Source: Nipponacmea schrenckii (lineage: Eukaryota > Mollusca > Gastropoda > Lottiidae). From it: a DNA stretch of 64,000 bases. Shown here one piece after another: positions 1 to 11,800 of the stretch (position 1 is the stretch's first letter; every line of letters starts with the position of its first letter). The DNA is taken from NCBI GenBank assembly GCA_030562195.1, contig CM060201.1:30238067-30302066 (forward strand), given 5' to 3'. The notes under the pieces are model-generated. The model ran no database searches. It worked only from the letters and a program-made list of their open reading frames with translations, and had not been told where the DNA came from. A program made the translations under genes and the position numbers.

Positions 1-326
1 AGAAGATAATACCCTAGCACTAAGATCATTTTCAAAATACAGGCTCTTAATTTGTTAGTTTCATGCTTTACTTTCATGCTAATTTGTTAAATACAGATGA
101 ACAGCAGAAAGTGGGTGTGTCTCATTGCCTGATTGACAAGCCAATTTAATGATAGAGAGACCCTACCACCAGAATAACTACTCTACTACTATGATGGTTC
201 TGTCACTATTTTACAATCTACATTCATAATAACCTTATGTGATCAAATGTAAGTCATTGATTCATTCATTCATACTTTAATACTTTCATACAAAAAATTA
301 AATGCCCAGAAACTTTCTATAAGTTA
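1..326. other. Non-coding, no recognised feature
   Basis: AT-rich sequence with no conserved exon, no long open frame and no obvious repeat terminus. It precedes the first hairpin-ended repeat element. Confidence 0.5.
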
Positions 327-1410
327 AGATAGCTTGCCAGGCAAGGTAACATACGCCCACTGGCAGCATTGAATTTGAAAAATAAATAGAGCAATAACTA
401 AAAAAAATTCACTGAATTAATATTGAAGTTAAGGGCAAAAACTCAAAAACTGTTCATTGAAAATTGTCAAATTCGACCTTGACCACCATCTTATCTATTT
501 CAATACTCATACCAAGTTTCATCAAATCTATTAAAAAATTGTAGCTTATTTTGCACCCACAAATATTTTTGACGCAATTTTATTAAGTCAAGGTCAATAA
601 CCCAAAAACCATTTGTTAAAAAAAGTCAGAAATTCAAACTTGACTAATGTCTTATCAATTCTGATGCTTACACCAAGTTCCATCAAAATCCTTTGAAAAT
701 TAAAGCTTCTTATTGCAACCACAATAGAATTTTGACGCAATTTTACTAAGTCAAGGGCAATAACTTAAAACAATTCATTGAAAAACTGTCAAATTCAAAC
801 TTGACTGAGGCCTCATCAATTCCAATGCTCACACCAAGTTTCATCAACATCCTCTGAAAATTGGAGGATTTATTGCATCGAAACTAAAATTTTGACAAGA
901 TTTTTCTAAGTCAAGGCCATAACTCAAAAACCATTCATGCGATAATTTCCATTTTCAAACTTGACCGAGATATCATCAATATATACAGGTATACCAAGTT
1001 TCATTAAGATCGGATAGAAACTTTAGCTTCAATTTTGGATACAACCCGAATTTGACACGTTTTTACTAAGTCAAGGGCAATAACTCAAAAACCATTCCTG
1101 CGATAATTTCCATTTTCGAACTTGACCGAGATATCCTTAATATATACATGTATACCAAGTTTCATTAAGATAGGATAAAAACTGTAGCCTCTATTATGGA
1201 TACAACCCAAATTTGACGCGTTTTTACTAAGTCAAGGGCAATAACTCAAAAACCGCTCATGCGATTATTTCCATTTTCAAACTTGATCGAGATTTCATCA
1301 ATATATACATGTATACCAAGTTTCATTAAGATCGGATAAAAACTGTAGCCTCTATTGTGGATACAACCCAAATTTGACGCGTTTTTACTAAGTCAAGGGC
1401 AATAACTCAA
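327..1410 (+). mobile_element. Hairpin-ended tandem-repeat element, copy 1 (lacks its 3' end)
   Basis: The copy opens with the family's 5' terminus: AGATAGC, a short stem-loop (CTTGCC/GGCAAG), then the block ATACGCCCAC and TGGCAGCA. The body is about five diverged tandem units of roughly 170 bp. Each unit has a phrase like 'CTAAGTCAAGGGCAATAACTC' shortened or altered, followed by 'CCAAGTTTCATTAAGAT'. It breaks off inside a unit at 1410, exactly where the next copy's 5' terminus begins. No 3' hairpin or GGAC tract is present, so it looks truncated or joined head-to-tail to copy 2. It has no coding capacity. The design (repeat core, microsatellite, terminal hairpins) resembles non-autonomous Helitron/Helentron-type elements of molluscs, but the class is an inference. 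Confidence 0.6.
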
Positions 1411-3579
1411 AGATAGCTTGCCAGGCAAGGTAATATACGCCCACTGGCAGCATTTATTTCAAATAAAAACTTTTCAGTAAGGTTACAATAAGTGGAATGA
1501 ATTATTCAACCTACCAACCTATTTTATTCTAGGCTCTCTAGTTTCATTAAAAACTGTCAAGAATTGTACCTAATAACAACTCATTAAATATTTTTCGGTA
1601 TTTTTATGATTTGCAATAGGGTTCACCCTTAATAATATTTTGATATTTTTAATTCTTAATAAGGCTCATCCTTGGTTGATATTAAACAATTTCAGCGAGT
1701 TTTGTCAAAAAGGAATGTTTAGAGTGTTCACAAGCCAAAAGTTGAAAGCTTTTTTAAAAACAGGCGCAATAAATGACACTAAATATTTTTCGATTTATCT
1801 GATTTTCAATGGGGTTTATCCTTGTGAGAAAACAAATACTAAAACCAAGTTTCATCAAAATCCATTCAAAATTGTTCTTTCTAGAGTGTTTGCGAGTTAA
1901 ATTGAACGCGTTTTAAAAAACAAGGTCAATAACTTGTACTAAATATTTTTGGATTTTCAATAGGGTTCATCCTTGGGAGACAACAAATACTCCAGCTAAG
2001 TTACATCAAAATCCATTACAAATTGTTCTTTCTAGAGTCTTTACAAGCTAAAATTGAACGCTTTTAAAGAACAAGGGCTATAACTTACACTAAATATATT
2101 TCTATTTATTTGATTTATAATAGGGTTCATCCTTGGGTAAAAACAAATACTCAAGCCAAAGTTAATCAAAATCCATTAAAAATAGTTCTTTCTAGAGTGT
2201 TTACAAGCTAAAATTGAATGCGTTTTCAAGAACAAGGGCAGTAACTCATACTAAAAAAATTTTCAATCTAGCTGATTTTCAATAGGGTTCATCCTTGAGT
2301 TATAACACACTCTCACACCAAGTTTCATCAAATTCATCAAGAATTGTGCCATGTAGAGTGTTTACGAGGCAAAAATCGAACGCGTTAAAATATATCTAAT
2401 ATGAATTAGTGCCCTTGTTCTTTTAGATATTTTTAATTTTCAATTAGGCTCATCCCTTGCGATATCCAACAATTTCAGTGAGATTTGTCAACATAGGTCA
2501 TGAATTGTACCTTCTAGAGTGTTTATTAGCCAAAAAGTTAAACCCGTTTTCAAACACAAGGGCAATAACTGACACTAAATATATTTCGATTTATTTGATT
2601 TTCAATAAGGTTCATCCTTGGGTAAAAACAAATACTCAAGCCAAGTTTTATCAAAATCCATTAAGAATTGTTCTTTCTAGAGTGCTTACAAGCTAAAATT
2701 GAACGCTTTTTCAAACACAAGGGCAATAACTGATACTAAATATTTTTCGATTTAAATGAATTTCAATAGGGTTCATCCTTAGGTGATTACTCATGCCAAG
2801 TTATGTCAAAATTGCTCAAGAATTGTGACTTGTAGAGTGTTTACAAGGCAAAAATCCAACACATTTTATAGAACAAGGGCAATAATTCCTATTAAATATA
2901 TTTCGATATGTGCTATTTTCAAAAGGGTTCATTCGTTGGTGATATTAAACAATTTCAGCAAGTTTCGTCAAAATCGGTCAATAACTGTGCTTTGTAGAGT
3001 GTTTACAAGCAAAAAATTGAACGCGTTTTCAAAAACAAGGGCAATAACTGATATTAATTTTTTTTCGATTTGACTGGTTTTCAATAGGCTTCATCCTTGG
3101 GTGATAACAAATACTCAGGCCAAGTTTCATTAAAATCCATTAAAAATTGTTCTCTCAAGAGTGTTTACAAGCTAAAATTGAACGCGTTTTCAAGAACAAG
3201 GGCAATAACTCATACTAAATGTTTTTCAATTTCGCTGATTTTCGATAGGGTTTATCCTTGATTATAACATACTCTCACACCAAGTTTCATCAAAATCGGT
3301 CAAGAATTGCACTTTGTAGAGTGTTTACGAGCCATTCAAGAACAAGGGCACAAACTCATACTAATTTTTTTCCGATTTCGCTGATTTTCAATAGGGTTCA
3401 TCCTTGCGTGATCATAAACACTCATATTAAGTTTCATCTAAATCCGTCAAGAATTACACCGTGTAGAGTGTTTACGAGCAATTGTGGACGGACGGACGGA
3501 CCGACGGACGGACGGACGGACGGACGGACGGATGTGGGTGACGACAATATACGCCCCCCATTTCATGTGGGCGTATAAA
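1411..3579 (+). mobile_element. Hairpin-ended tandem-repeat element, copy 2 (complete)
   Basis: This is a complete 2.2 kb copy. It starts with the 5' stem-loop and ATACGCCCAC block. It continues through about a dozen tandem units of 130-160 bp; recurrent phrases are 'GAACAAGGGCAATAACT', 'TTTTCAATAGGGTTCATCC' and 'TAGAGTGTTTACAAGC'. It then has a (GGAC)n tract at 3486-3531 and the 3' hairpin at 3549-3576, whose arms ATACGCCC and GGGCGTAT flank an AT-rich loop. Short open frames along the array are repeat artefacts. The unit sequence differs from copy 1, so the core turns over while the termini stay constant. Confidence 0.75.
3486..3531 (+). repeat. (GGAC)n microsatellite inside the element
   Basis: About eleven GGAC tetranucleotides with one substitution lie just before the 3' hairpin of the hairpin-ended element. 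Shorter GGAC/GTCC tracts sit at the same place in the copies ending near 12.1, 36.9, 43.2, 44.3 and 48.0 kb, so the tract belongs to the family. Confidence 0.9.
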
Positions 3580-3580
3580 A

Positions 3581-3735
3581 ATTCACTGGTGACACTTTGC
3601 TGCACAGAACTTTACTTAAGTTAAAATTCACTGGTGACACTTTGATGCACAGAACCTTGCTTAAGTTAACTTTCACTGGTGACACTTTGCTGCATAGAAT
3701 CTTGCTTAAGTTAAAAGTCACTGATGACACTTTCC
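3581..3735. repeat. 45-bp tandem repeat, about 3.4 copies
   Basis: The motif TCACTGGTGACACTTTG recurs at a 45 bp period (TCACTG at 3583, 3628, 3673, 3718), followed each time by a CAGAA...CTTAAGTTAA segment. Forty-five is a multiple of three, so an open frame runs through it on the minus strand, but it is repetitive and not conserved. It lies just downstream of the DERL2 stop codon and may be in its 3' UTR. Confidence 0.9.
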
Positions 3736-3809
3736 TGCTCACAATCACACTTCAATGTACCTAGTAACATTCCAATTTCAAAATGTTTTACAGATTCTAG
3801 TAGCACCGG

Positions 3810-6800
3810 TCACTGTGGTTGTTCATTTTCATCTTGACCTCTGCCTGCTTGCTGTCCTTGACCCCAGTTAAAACCTCCAGGTCTCTCTTCTGGTAATGGA
3901 TTGTAATTTGGATCTTCTACTGTAGCATCAAATATATATTTTCTAGGAAAAAAGAAAGTTTATACTTGTATAATGTATGACCTTGTAATGCCATTTTGTT
4001 TGCTGGTGTGATGTAAAGTATAGGACTTAGTCAGGCCTTATCCAAGTCAAATACCATCCAATTAACATAGCCTTTATTTTGATCACAAACAAATTTTTAC
4101 GTGTTAAGTCAAGGGCAATAACTTAAAAACTGTTCATTGTGTACTTACAAAAATTGTGGGGTCTTTAAAATTTTAAAACCATTTGGTTGTTGTGGAAAAA
4201 CATCTTCTAAGAAATAATATATATGACCTATTGCTATACCTGTAAGAAAAGATGTAAGAACAATCTTAAAAGATACAAGAATTTGAACGCCATTTAGAAG
4301 TGCAGAGCACATATATAACACCAGACAGTAGGCTAACTATGGGATAAAAACATACTTCTTTAATATGCTTTGTAACCATGTATTTATGCAATAATTATTA
4401 TTGTGTTATAAACATTAAAAAGATATTGGAAATACTGGAACCACAAACATTTGGAATTAATTAAATATAGGCAGCTGTTTTGTTGTCTGAATTTCTCCTT
4501 GTGATCCGCCTTACTCAATGAAATTTAGATCAAACAATAATCATAACACTATAAAATGAACTGACAATGCAATGAAAATGGAGATTCCAAAACGAAATGA
4601 AATAAAATATTGGAACCCGTCGGTGTGGATCAAGTGCCTTAACCAACTCAGCTTTAATTTTTAAGTTGATTCTATATCAGAAAGGTAATACTTTAATAAT
4701 AAATACAGAATATTTGTTGGCATTTCTTTAGCTTGTTTGTTTACAAAATTCTACCTGTATCAAGGAATGAAGTATGTTTTTAAATTTTGTATGTGTATCA
4801 GAGACACTGATAGCACTAATTGTACCATTCCAATTTTCAATCAGATTCAGCCATCTGTGGTTCCTGCAATTTGACTTAAAGTAAGTCACTAATTGTGAAG
4901 GGCCTTATGTAATAAGTCATCAAACACTTTGTTTTAATGGAAATAATGGAACCGCAGATGTGTCACTGATAATATTGGAATGGTGCAAATTGATGCTATT
5001 AGTGTCAGCAATACCACTAAAAAAGATATATAGATCTTTCCATCAATCAATGAATCAATGAATTTGTTGTAGAAGGCAGACAGTTTGAATCACAAATATT
5101 CCTTTACTATTTCCAATGTCTTTCTTGTTTTTCACCAATTATTTTTCTACAGTCTATAATGTATTCTACAAGTTACCTACCCATTAAATCTATGATAACA
5201 GAATTTCCTAATAACAGAGAGAAGCCTAATAACACCCAAGGTAAATAGGGTGCTTGAAAGTTCATTAACCCAAAAAAGTTCATTCTTATGTAAGGATTTC
5301 TTCGACTCCATATGTACACCAACATTATCGTAAAAACACTACCTAAAAATACTAAATTAATGACTAGACCAACAAGCTAATTTATAGGTTAAGAAAAAAA
5401 TGTTAGTTAGATTCATAGATCTGACATTTCGAATATGAAAAGGGAGTTTTACGTCCTACTCTTCTGCACCTTATGGGCTAACGAAGACGGGCAACGCCAT
5501 GCAGTGTGTAATGAGGGAAATATTACCACGACAGCAGCATTAGCTTACTCTTTTAGCGATTTCCAACAGTCCAGGGATCTTAAACAGCCTGTAGCACACA
5601 AGGCCTTATTGTCTCATCTGAGCGACTAGATGCTTTTTACATGTCAGTCCTGTCGACCCGCATCAAGGACAAACCAGGCTGAAAATCCAAAAGTTCATCA
5701 CGACCTTTGACCCTCAGGTCTAACTCACTGAGCCACCATTGCTCCAGACATTTCAGAAATGTGCCCACGAATATAAAAATAAAAAGGAAGGCGTTTTAAT
5801 AAAGGATACAATCATAAATACTCCACCAAATAAAAACATGAACACAAAGTCAGCAGTTCGACCTCGAAATGAACCTTCTTCTAACATACGACAATAACGA
5901 TATGCAAATATAATGTTGAATAAAAAATTAAAACCAATAGGTCCAAAATATAGAAAGTTTGTTACTAGTCTCCATATCTGAAATATAAATATTAAACCTA
6001 TTTTATTACAGAAAATTAGATAAAACAATAACAAAGTATTCACACCGTTTAAATTGTGCAGACACTAATTTAAACTGAATCTGAAACCTGTTTTTACTCG
6101 GAGTTTCACATTGTGTAATTCTCAACAGCTAGGGACCAAGGCTGGAATAGTTGAGTTGCCTTACACAGGGTGATACTCTGAGGAACAACAAGTTTCAGGT
6201 TAGGTTCTGTTTCAATAATATTTCTATGTTGGATCTACTTCAAAATTCCGGTACTAGTGTCAATCTGAATTACTCAAACTTATTAAGCACAAATTACTAG
6301 AAACACTGTAACATGTGTAACTAATTATTTATATTACACATTGTGCAATAAACCAATCAATACTACTCCACTATAATTGACTATAATCTTGTGATATAAT
6401 ATTTTAGAATATCTTTTGCATATTTTTAAGAAAAATATGCATATGAGTTTTTAGAATAATATATTTCCTGCAATATGTGATACTGAGTGGTTGCATAGCA
6501 AGATACACCGACTGAAAAGTATATTTCCAAACTTATTAATGCCTCATACAAGATCTCATAAATATACATGATCAGACCAATTTTCATGCAAATCTCTATC
6601 ACATTCACAAGCTAATTTTAATGCGTTTTAATTAAGTCAAGAGCAATAACTCAAATGACAGATCACTACCAAAATAATCAATACGGTATTGAACTTGTCC
6701 AAGATCTAAATGATCACAGCAAATTTCATTTAAATTCGATGAAACCTGCAGTCTCTATCACACTCACAAGCCAATTCGGATGGACAGACCGATGCACAGG

Positions 6801-8510
6801 GGTGACAACAATATATATATGACCCCATAATAATGTGGGCATAAAAAAATAGGCATACAGTTTTTAGAAAAAAAGCATTATCGATTTACCTGGTATTGTC
6901 TAAATATCAAATCTGGATTGAAGTAAATTTGAAATGGTGTAATTACATCAAGTTGCTGAAAAAATATAGTAAAAAGATATAAGGATTTAATAACTTGTAT
7001 TACTTTAGCAACCAAGAAAATGAAACATTTAAAGGTTTTATAACATATATAATTGATTAGCGAGCTATCAGCCAAATGAAAGTTTTCATTTTACCAAATA
7101 ACAAAAGCAGGGGGATGAAAGTTTTATTATGATTAAATTATAAACAGCTATCATTTTCATTCTTCCTAATACACTCTTTTTTTAATTGGTGTAATTATCT
7201 ATTCAGACCTTTTGTGTAAATTTGGAATTTTTTAATGCGAATGCAATTTGAGATGGCAACAGAGTGATTGAAATTGTTGAAAAAAACTTTGACTCAACAA
7301 CAGGTGAGACATGAATGCTGTAAAGGGATACTGATGACTGAACTACAAAAACATCCATCTATCTTAATATATAGAGGTTTGGTGGATTCATTCTATGTTT
7401 AAAACCCCTGCACCAGTGGAGGTGCAAAAAGTTTTTGGTGCCTAGTTTTTCTGACTTTCCCCCAGCCATTGTGTTGTGGAAATAAGTTTTATGAACTTGT
7501 TGACACGATTACTTGTTGTCCGATCTGGGATGTGTTCGTGTTGCCAAAGGATGAATTCGATAGCATGATAGATAAATAAATTGTCTCTGCACGTGCAAAG
7601 CATGAGATGGTGTTTGAGAAGATATAAAAACTGGTCGGTAGTATATTATGGGTCGCAATATTGTACCTGGACTTCGGAACGAATATGTGTCTATTGGTAA
7701 TAGTTTCTAGGAGGTTTTGTACTGTTTGTGTTGTTGTAGACTTTGCAGCCATTCCGGGTGAGTCTGATAATATAGTTTTATAGAATACCAGTCAACTCGG
7801 GTACATGTCAACTCGGGAACAGTTAAACCGGAGACAAAGTGAGTTAACTCGGGTACAACCATCAGTTAACTCAGAGACAACTTCGAGTTAACTCGGAGAC
7901 AACTTTGACCTAATATATATTATTGGAATAAAGATGATATCTTAAAAACCTCTTGTTTCAGAATTCCCGATCAGGCGATCGGAATTTCTTTTAAACATGA
8001 TTTCAGTAGTAAGCGATTGTTTGGGTTGACTGGAGAATATTGTCTCCGAGTTAACTAACAAAAATGTGTATCCGGGTTGACATGTACCCGAGTTGACCGA
8101 GTAACGTTTTATATATGAGGTCTTGGCAGCCTATGCCATCGTCTGCCTCTGGCCACGGACGACACTTATCATCTGAAGGGTGCAGACGAGGTGTTTCCAA
8201 ATTAATATCTGTCCAAATAGCTATCAGAGGCTGGGAATAAAGTCAGCAAGTTTCGGACAAGTAATGTATTAACTGAATAAGAAGTGACTACTTTGACTTG
8301 TTTGTTTCGTAGAGTAGGCCTACTGTAGTTACTAGTAGGCCTACTATGCATTGCATCGAATACCTCTGAACTTAGAGATATTATATATTTGACAACTATA
8401 GGTTTCAAGATACTCACAACTGCCACAGTTGTTAATACACATGCTGTTGTATAAGCCCGTGTTATCGGGGGCATTTGCAAATACTCTTGTTGAAACGTTT
8501 GAGCTGCCAT
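3810..8510 (-). CDS. DERL2: Derlin-2, ER-associated degradation rhomboid pseudoprotease
   Basis: Coding exons (minus): 8510-8418, 6955-6890, 5977-5810, 5376-5181, 4239-4149, 3942-3810. They join in frame to 747 nt, 248 aa; human derlin-2 is 239 aa. Exon 1 encodes the family start ([18 protein letters not shown]) and exon 3 the hallmark [18 protein letters not shown]. Family motifs are present: the WR pair (W55-R56), a GxxxG at G175-G179 in the last membrane region, and a C-terminal SHP-like box (FNWGQGQ) that in homologues binds p97/VCP. Derlins are multi-pass ER membrane proteins that help move misfolded proteins to the cytosol. Introns are GT-AG, but intron 3 (5809-5377) has U12-type signals. 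The start ATG is the only one giving the conserved N-terminus. The gene is divergent from SUDS3. Intron 4 holds a MITE, and the intron 3/exon 4 boundary abuts a SINE. Identity is from family knowledge; exon ends are read directly. Confidence 0.96.
4803..5006. mobile_element. Palindromic MITE in DERL2 intron 4
   Basis: About 204 bp with imperfect terminal inverted repeats of roughly 60 bp. The left arm reads GACACTGATAGCA...ACCATTCCAA...ATCTGTGGTTCC; the right arm is its reverse complement (GGAACCGCAGAT...TTGGAATGGT...TGCTATTAGTGTC). Relatives occur near 16.4 kb and 38.6 kb. It has no open frame. The target-site duplication is not clear. Confidence 0.75.
5377..5809 (-). other. DERL2: U12-type GT-AG intron of DERL2 (intron 3)
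   Basis: The minus-strand donor reads GTATCCTTTAT, matching the minor-spliceosome 5' consensus (GTATCCTTT). Upstream of the acceptor is TTTCTTAACC, close to the U12 branch-site consensus TTCCTTAAC, only about a dozen bases from the terminal AG, and there is no long pyrimidine tract between. The exon join preserves frame and the derlin alignment. Confidence 0.85.
5433..5750 (-). mobile_element. SINE-like element, near full length
   Basis: Read on the minus strand, it begins with a tRNA-like head (GGTGGCTCAGTGAGTTAGA at 5737-5719, resembling an A box). It continues through AAGATCCC and ends with a conserved tail (CATAAGGTGCAGAAGAG, GGACGTAAAACTCC). Tail or head fragments recur at 9590-9725, 10925-11070, 34195-34262, 35370-35505 and 56372-56435, in both orientations. 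A tRNA-derived SINE is the simplest reading. It sits inside DERL2 intron 3, and its open frame is not a gene. Confidence 0.65.
6538..6847 (+). mobile_element. Hairpin-ended element, 3' fragment
   Basis: Only the last one to two tandem units (TCAAGAGCAATAACTCA, AAATTTCATTTAAATTC), a decayed GGAC-type stretch, the phrase AGGGGTGACAACAATAT and a degenerate 3' hairpin (GACCCCATAATAATGTGGGC) remain. It lies in DERL2 intron 2 next to exon 2. Confidence 0.7.
7783..8105. mobile_element. MITE-like element with ~25-bp inverted repeats in DERL2 intron 1
   Basis: GTCAACTCGGGTACATGTCAAC at 7791 onward (22 bases; last part differs by one base further in) is matched by its reverse complement ending at 8097. 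The interior repeats AGTTAACTCGGAGACAA several times. GTTTTATA occurs at 7775-7782 and again at 8106-8113, so an 8-bp target duplication is possible. The bases between that repeat and the strong arms match poorly, so the exact edges are uncertain. Confidence 0.6.
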
Positions 8511-8846
8511 TTCAGCAGTTGTTTACTATTTTCTACAGCCACGTGTAGCACGCATGCGTCAAATTTGCCGATAATAAACGATAAGAAGTTAAAATTTTGA
8601 ATTCGAATAAACGAAAGTCTTATTCAAATAATTAAGAAAATTAAAAATATTTCCTCTCTGCACAACAAGGACTATTATTCTCTGAACTTTTGAGATAATG
8701 TTTTTATAATAATCTAAAATCTCAATAGCTTGATATATTATCGGTTTGTTTCTTTAAACCGCGCACAATTCTTGCGCACAGCGGAAGATAAACTAAAAAT
8801 TTGTAAATAATACAGAAGAGAGAAAATAATTCATTTGTTGAATAAA
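8511..8846. promoter_or_regulatory. Bidirectional promoter region, DERL2/SUDS3
   Basis: There are 336 bp between the divergent start codons. It contains a palindromic CACGTG E-box at 8540-8545 (CACGTGG on the DERL2 strand, similar to ER-stress/bZIP sites) and the self-complementary ACGCATGCGT at 8550-8559, similar to an NRF1 site. No other gene fits here. Shared promoter use is inferred from spacing. Confidence 0.6.
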
Positions 8847-11800
8847 ATGTCAAGTTACACTTCATCACCACGTCATTATAATGACGACGATTATCTGAAT
8901 GAAGATTTAGATGAGAGTACCGACTTTGAAGATGATCACGATGTGGATGGTAACATGTCGGACGAAGGTAGACTAACCGTCTTCTCCATCTACTCATTCA
9001 CTTTCTTAGTCCGAAACATGCTGACTCTATTCCAGCCACTGAATTGGACAGATATGGCTTGGAGAGAATCAGAAAACTAAGGCACATAAGTTCGGTGATT
9101 TTAAGCACCTTTTTTTTGGTGTGGGTTTTATTTAAATGTAACCACCAAATCTCAATGTTTAATTTGGAAATATGGATGTTTTTGTAGTTAAACGAAACCA
9201 TCATTATCCCCCTAACTACACCATCCTCCGGCATTCATCTCAAATTTTATTTCTAATAATTCAATCACTCAGTCGCTATCTTCTATTTCAAACTGCATGC
9301 ACATTAAAAATAATCTACTTTCAAATAATCAATTCATAATCATCACTATAAAGACTTCATTGTGAATCTTGTACCATTTCATAAAACTAGATACGGAAGA
9401 TGCAAGTGAAACAGAAGAGAAGCAAGAACCTATATTACAAAGGACAGAAATTAAAGAACAGTAAGTTAGATCTACTGATTTACTTATATATGCAAATACT
9501 CTAAGAATTTGCATTTGAACATAATTATATTCTTAACATTATTGTAGGACTACACTGCTTTAATCCTGTATCAAGTCCCATCTGTTGAACAGTAACTTGT
9601 TAGCCTTCAACCACCCTTATGTGTAACGAGCTGTTGTGGTTATTCTTGAACTTCCAGTTACATAACCGTCTTCATTAGCCCATAAGTTGCAGAAGCTGAG
9701 GACGTAAACTTCCACTTCAAATTACAGTTAATTAAAAAAAAAACAGTTTAATTGTGTGCAGCAAGACCTACTACTTGCTCCTAGGTTTCAAATATATACA
9801 CCATATCAGAAGAATTGATATTAGCAATGACTCTTAATTATTATCTGATATTTCAGGATGTATCAAGATAAATTAGCACATTTAAAGAAACAGTTACAGA
9901 TGTTATCTGAAGGCACATTACCAGAATATATCAAACGTAACAAGAAAATAGAACAACATTACAAAGAGAGATTAGCTCTTAGTGAAATATGGAAAGACCT
10001 TCAAGTGAGTACTGGTATTAGTTCTAGAAAGAGATATGACCCCCTTGATGCTCAGCGGATAATTTTCTCTAATTTTTTCCCTACAGTGGGCGTATATTAT
10101 TGTTGCTGGCAAGCTTTTTTATATAGTCACATTATCTGATACTTTAAGGTTGTTAAAAAAATTTTATTATAAATTACTTTGATCATACACAATAATTCAT
10201 AAATTCAATGGCACTGACTTATTCAAATATAAAAACTGTATTGGCCATATTAGCTGCTTTGATTGCCACTACCTAGACATTCATTTGGTATAAGTATTTG
10301 GTATATTGGGGACTCGTAACCCTAGTCTGTTGTCTATGTTACATAATTGCTTTGACTTGGGAATCTGTTAAGCAAGTTGTTTGTAGCTGACATAGACATT
10401 GTCTTATGCGAAAGTTATGGGCCCATATTATATATTAATATATTTTTTCAATGTTGTAGTTGAAAATGGTAGAGAGGGAATTTATAAAAGAGAAGGAATA
10501 TATACATAAAGATTTTGAGGTTTGTGTACAATTTTTGACGTTTTTGGTTGAAATTTCTTGGAGCAAAATGTGTGCCTTTCAATATAAAAAAGCTCTTTCA
10601 AAAAGGAGAATAATGTAAAAAAAAAATTGCTTCTGACAAATTCACCATTATATTGTTAATGAAACAGATAAATCCTGTTCCCATTACTCTACTGGCCTGA
10701 TGTCTCCTGCTACATTCAAAGTAGTCTAATATTTCTAATAATATGTTTATGTAGGAAAAGAAAATTGATTTAAAAGAAAGTTTAATAATGGAATTAGAAG
10801 ATAAAAAGAGAAGTGTTGAAGGAGAGAAATCAGTATTAGATTTAAATGGTGGTAAGATAATATACAATGATAAAACAAAACCTGAAAGATCGTTTCACTT
10901 AAGACTTCCCATCTCCTGTGCCTCTACTGAGACTTTGGAAGCTGGGGTGGCCAGTGAGTTAGATGCTTTTCTGAAGGTCCAGGGTCTGATCCTGACAACA
11001 GTCGGGATAAACCTTCGGATTATTTAACCTAGTTTCCCCTTCTCATGGAGCGTTGTTCCGATGGGACAATAATCCCATGATATTAAGCAGCAATTTCATA
11101 CCACAACTCTAATTTACTTTTATGTTCCTTAAGAAAGGTTTTATGATTATCCATGTCTTACTAGTATATGCTTGTAAAATCCCATTTTCATAACGCCATT
11201 GTTAAAGGAATACACCTTAGGCCAACATCTTTTTCAAATTTGTTATATTTTTTCAGATTTTATGGATATGACAAGGCCAGTAATGACAAGAAAACTGAGA
11301 AGAAGACCAAATGAGCCAATTCCAGTCCCAGAAAAACGTCGAAAACCCACTGCAAATATCCTTTATAATATATTTGTCATATAAGCCAAAGACAAGTGTT
11401 GACGGGGGAAAAGGAGATCAGATTTCACAAAGTGTTAAAAATGATTGGCTATAAAATGAGCTGAATGCACAAAGAAAACAAGATTAGTGTTTTCAATGAT
11501 TTCTTGTTCCAAGCCAGTTGAACTGGTGCTTCACCAGACAATCTGAGGATCAATTTCCCCCTAGTTCACAAATTTCACCTCTTGAGGTTAATCTATAAAC
11601 GCTGCCGCATGCTTAAAAGTTCGACTACAGATTATCATATTTTCTTTAACACGGTATTACCACAATTAAATATTTTACTAGATGATGAGGAAGTAATGAG
11701 AGATATTCAATATTTAAATAAGATTACAGGTAAACCTGTTAAAAAGACCATGTTGTCAGCTTCTGTTATTGATGGTAATAGTAACAATGAAATGAGAATA

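Noticed and set aside
1640..3578. Series of 60-106 codon frames on the plus strand
   Set aside because: Each repeats the same peptide because they lie in the tandem core of the hairpin-ended element. The similarity is repeat homology, not protein conservation.
3563..3748. Minus-strand frame with repeated SPVNFNLSK-like peptide
   Set aside because: It is explained fully by the 45-bp tandem repeat.
7489..7752. 87-codon minus-strand frame beginning MAAKSTTT in DERL2 intron 1
   Set aside because: It has no family resemblance, and the conserved derlin N-terminus is clearly encoded at 8510-8418 and splices to 6955, leaving this frame intronic.
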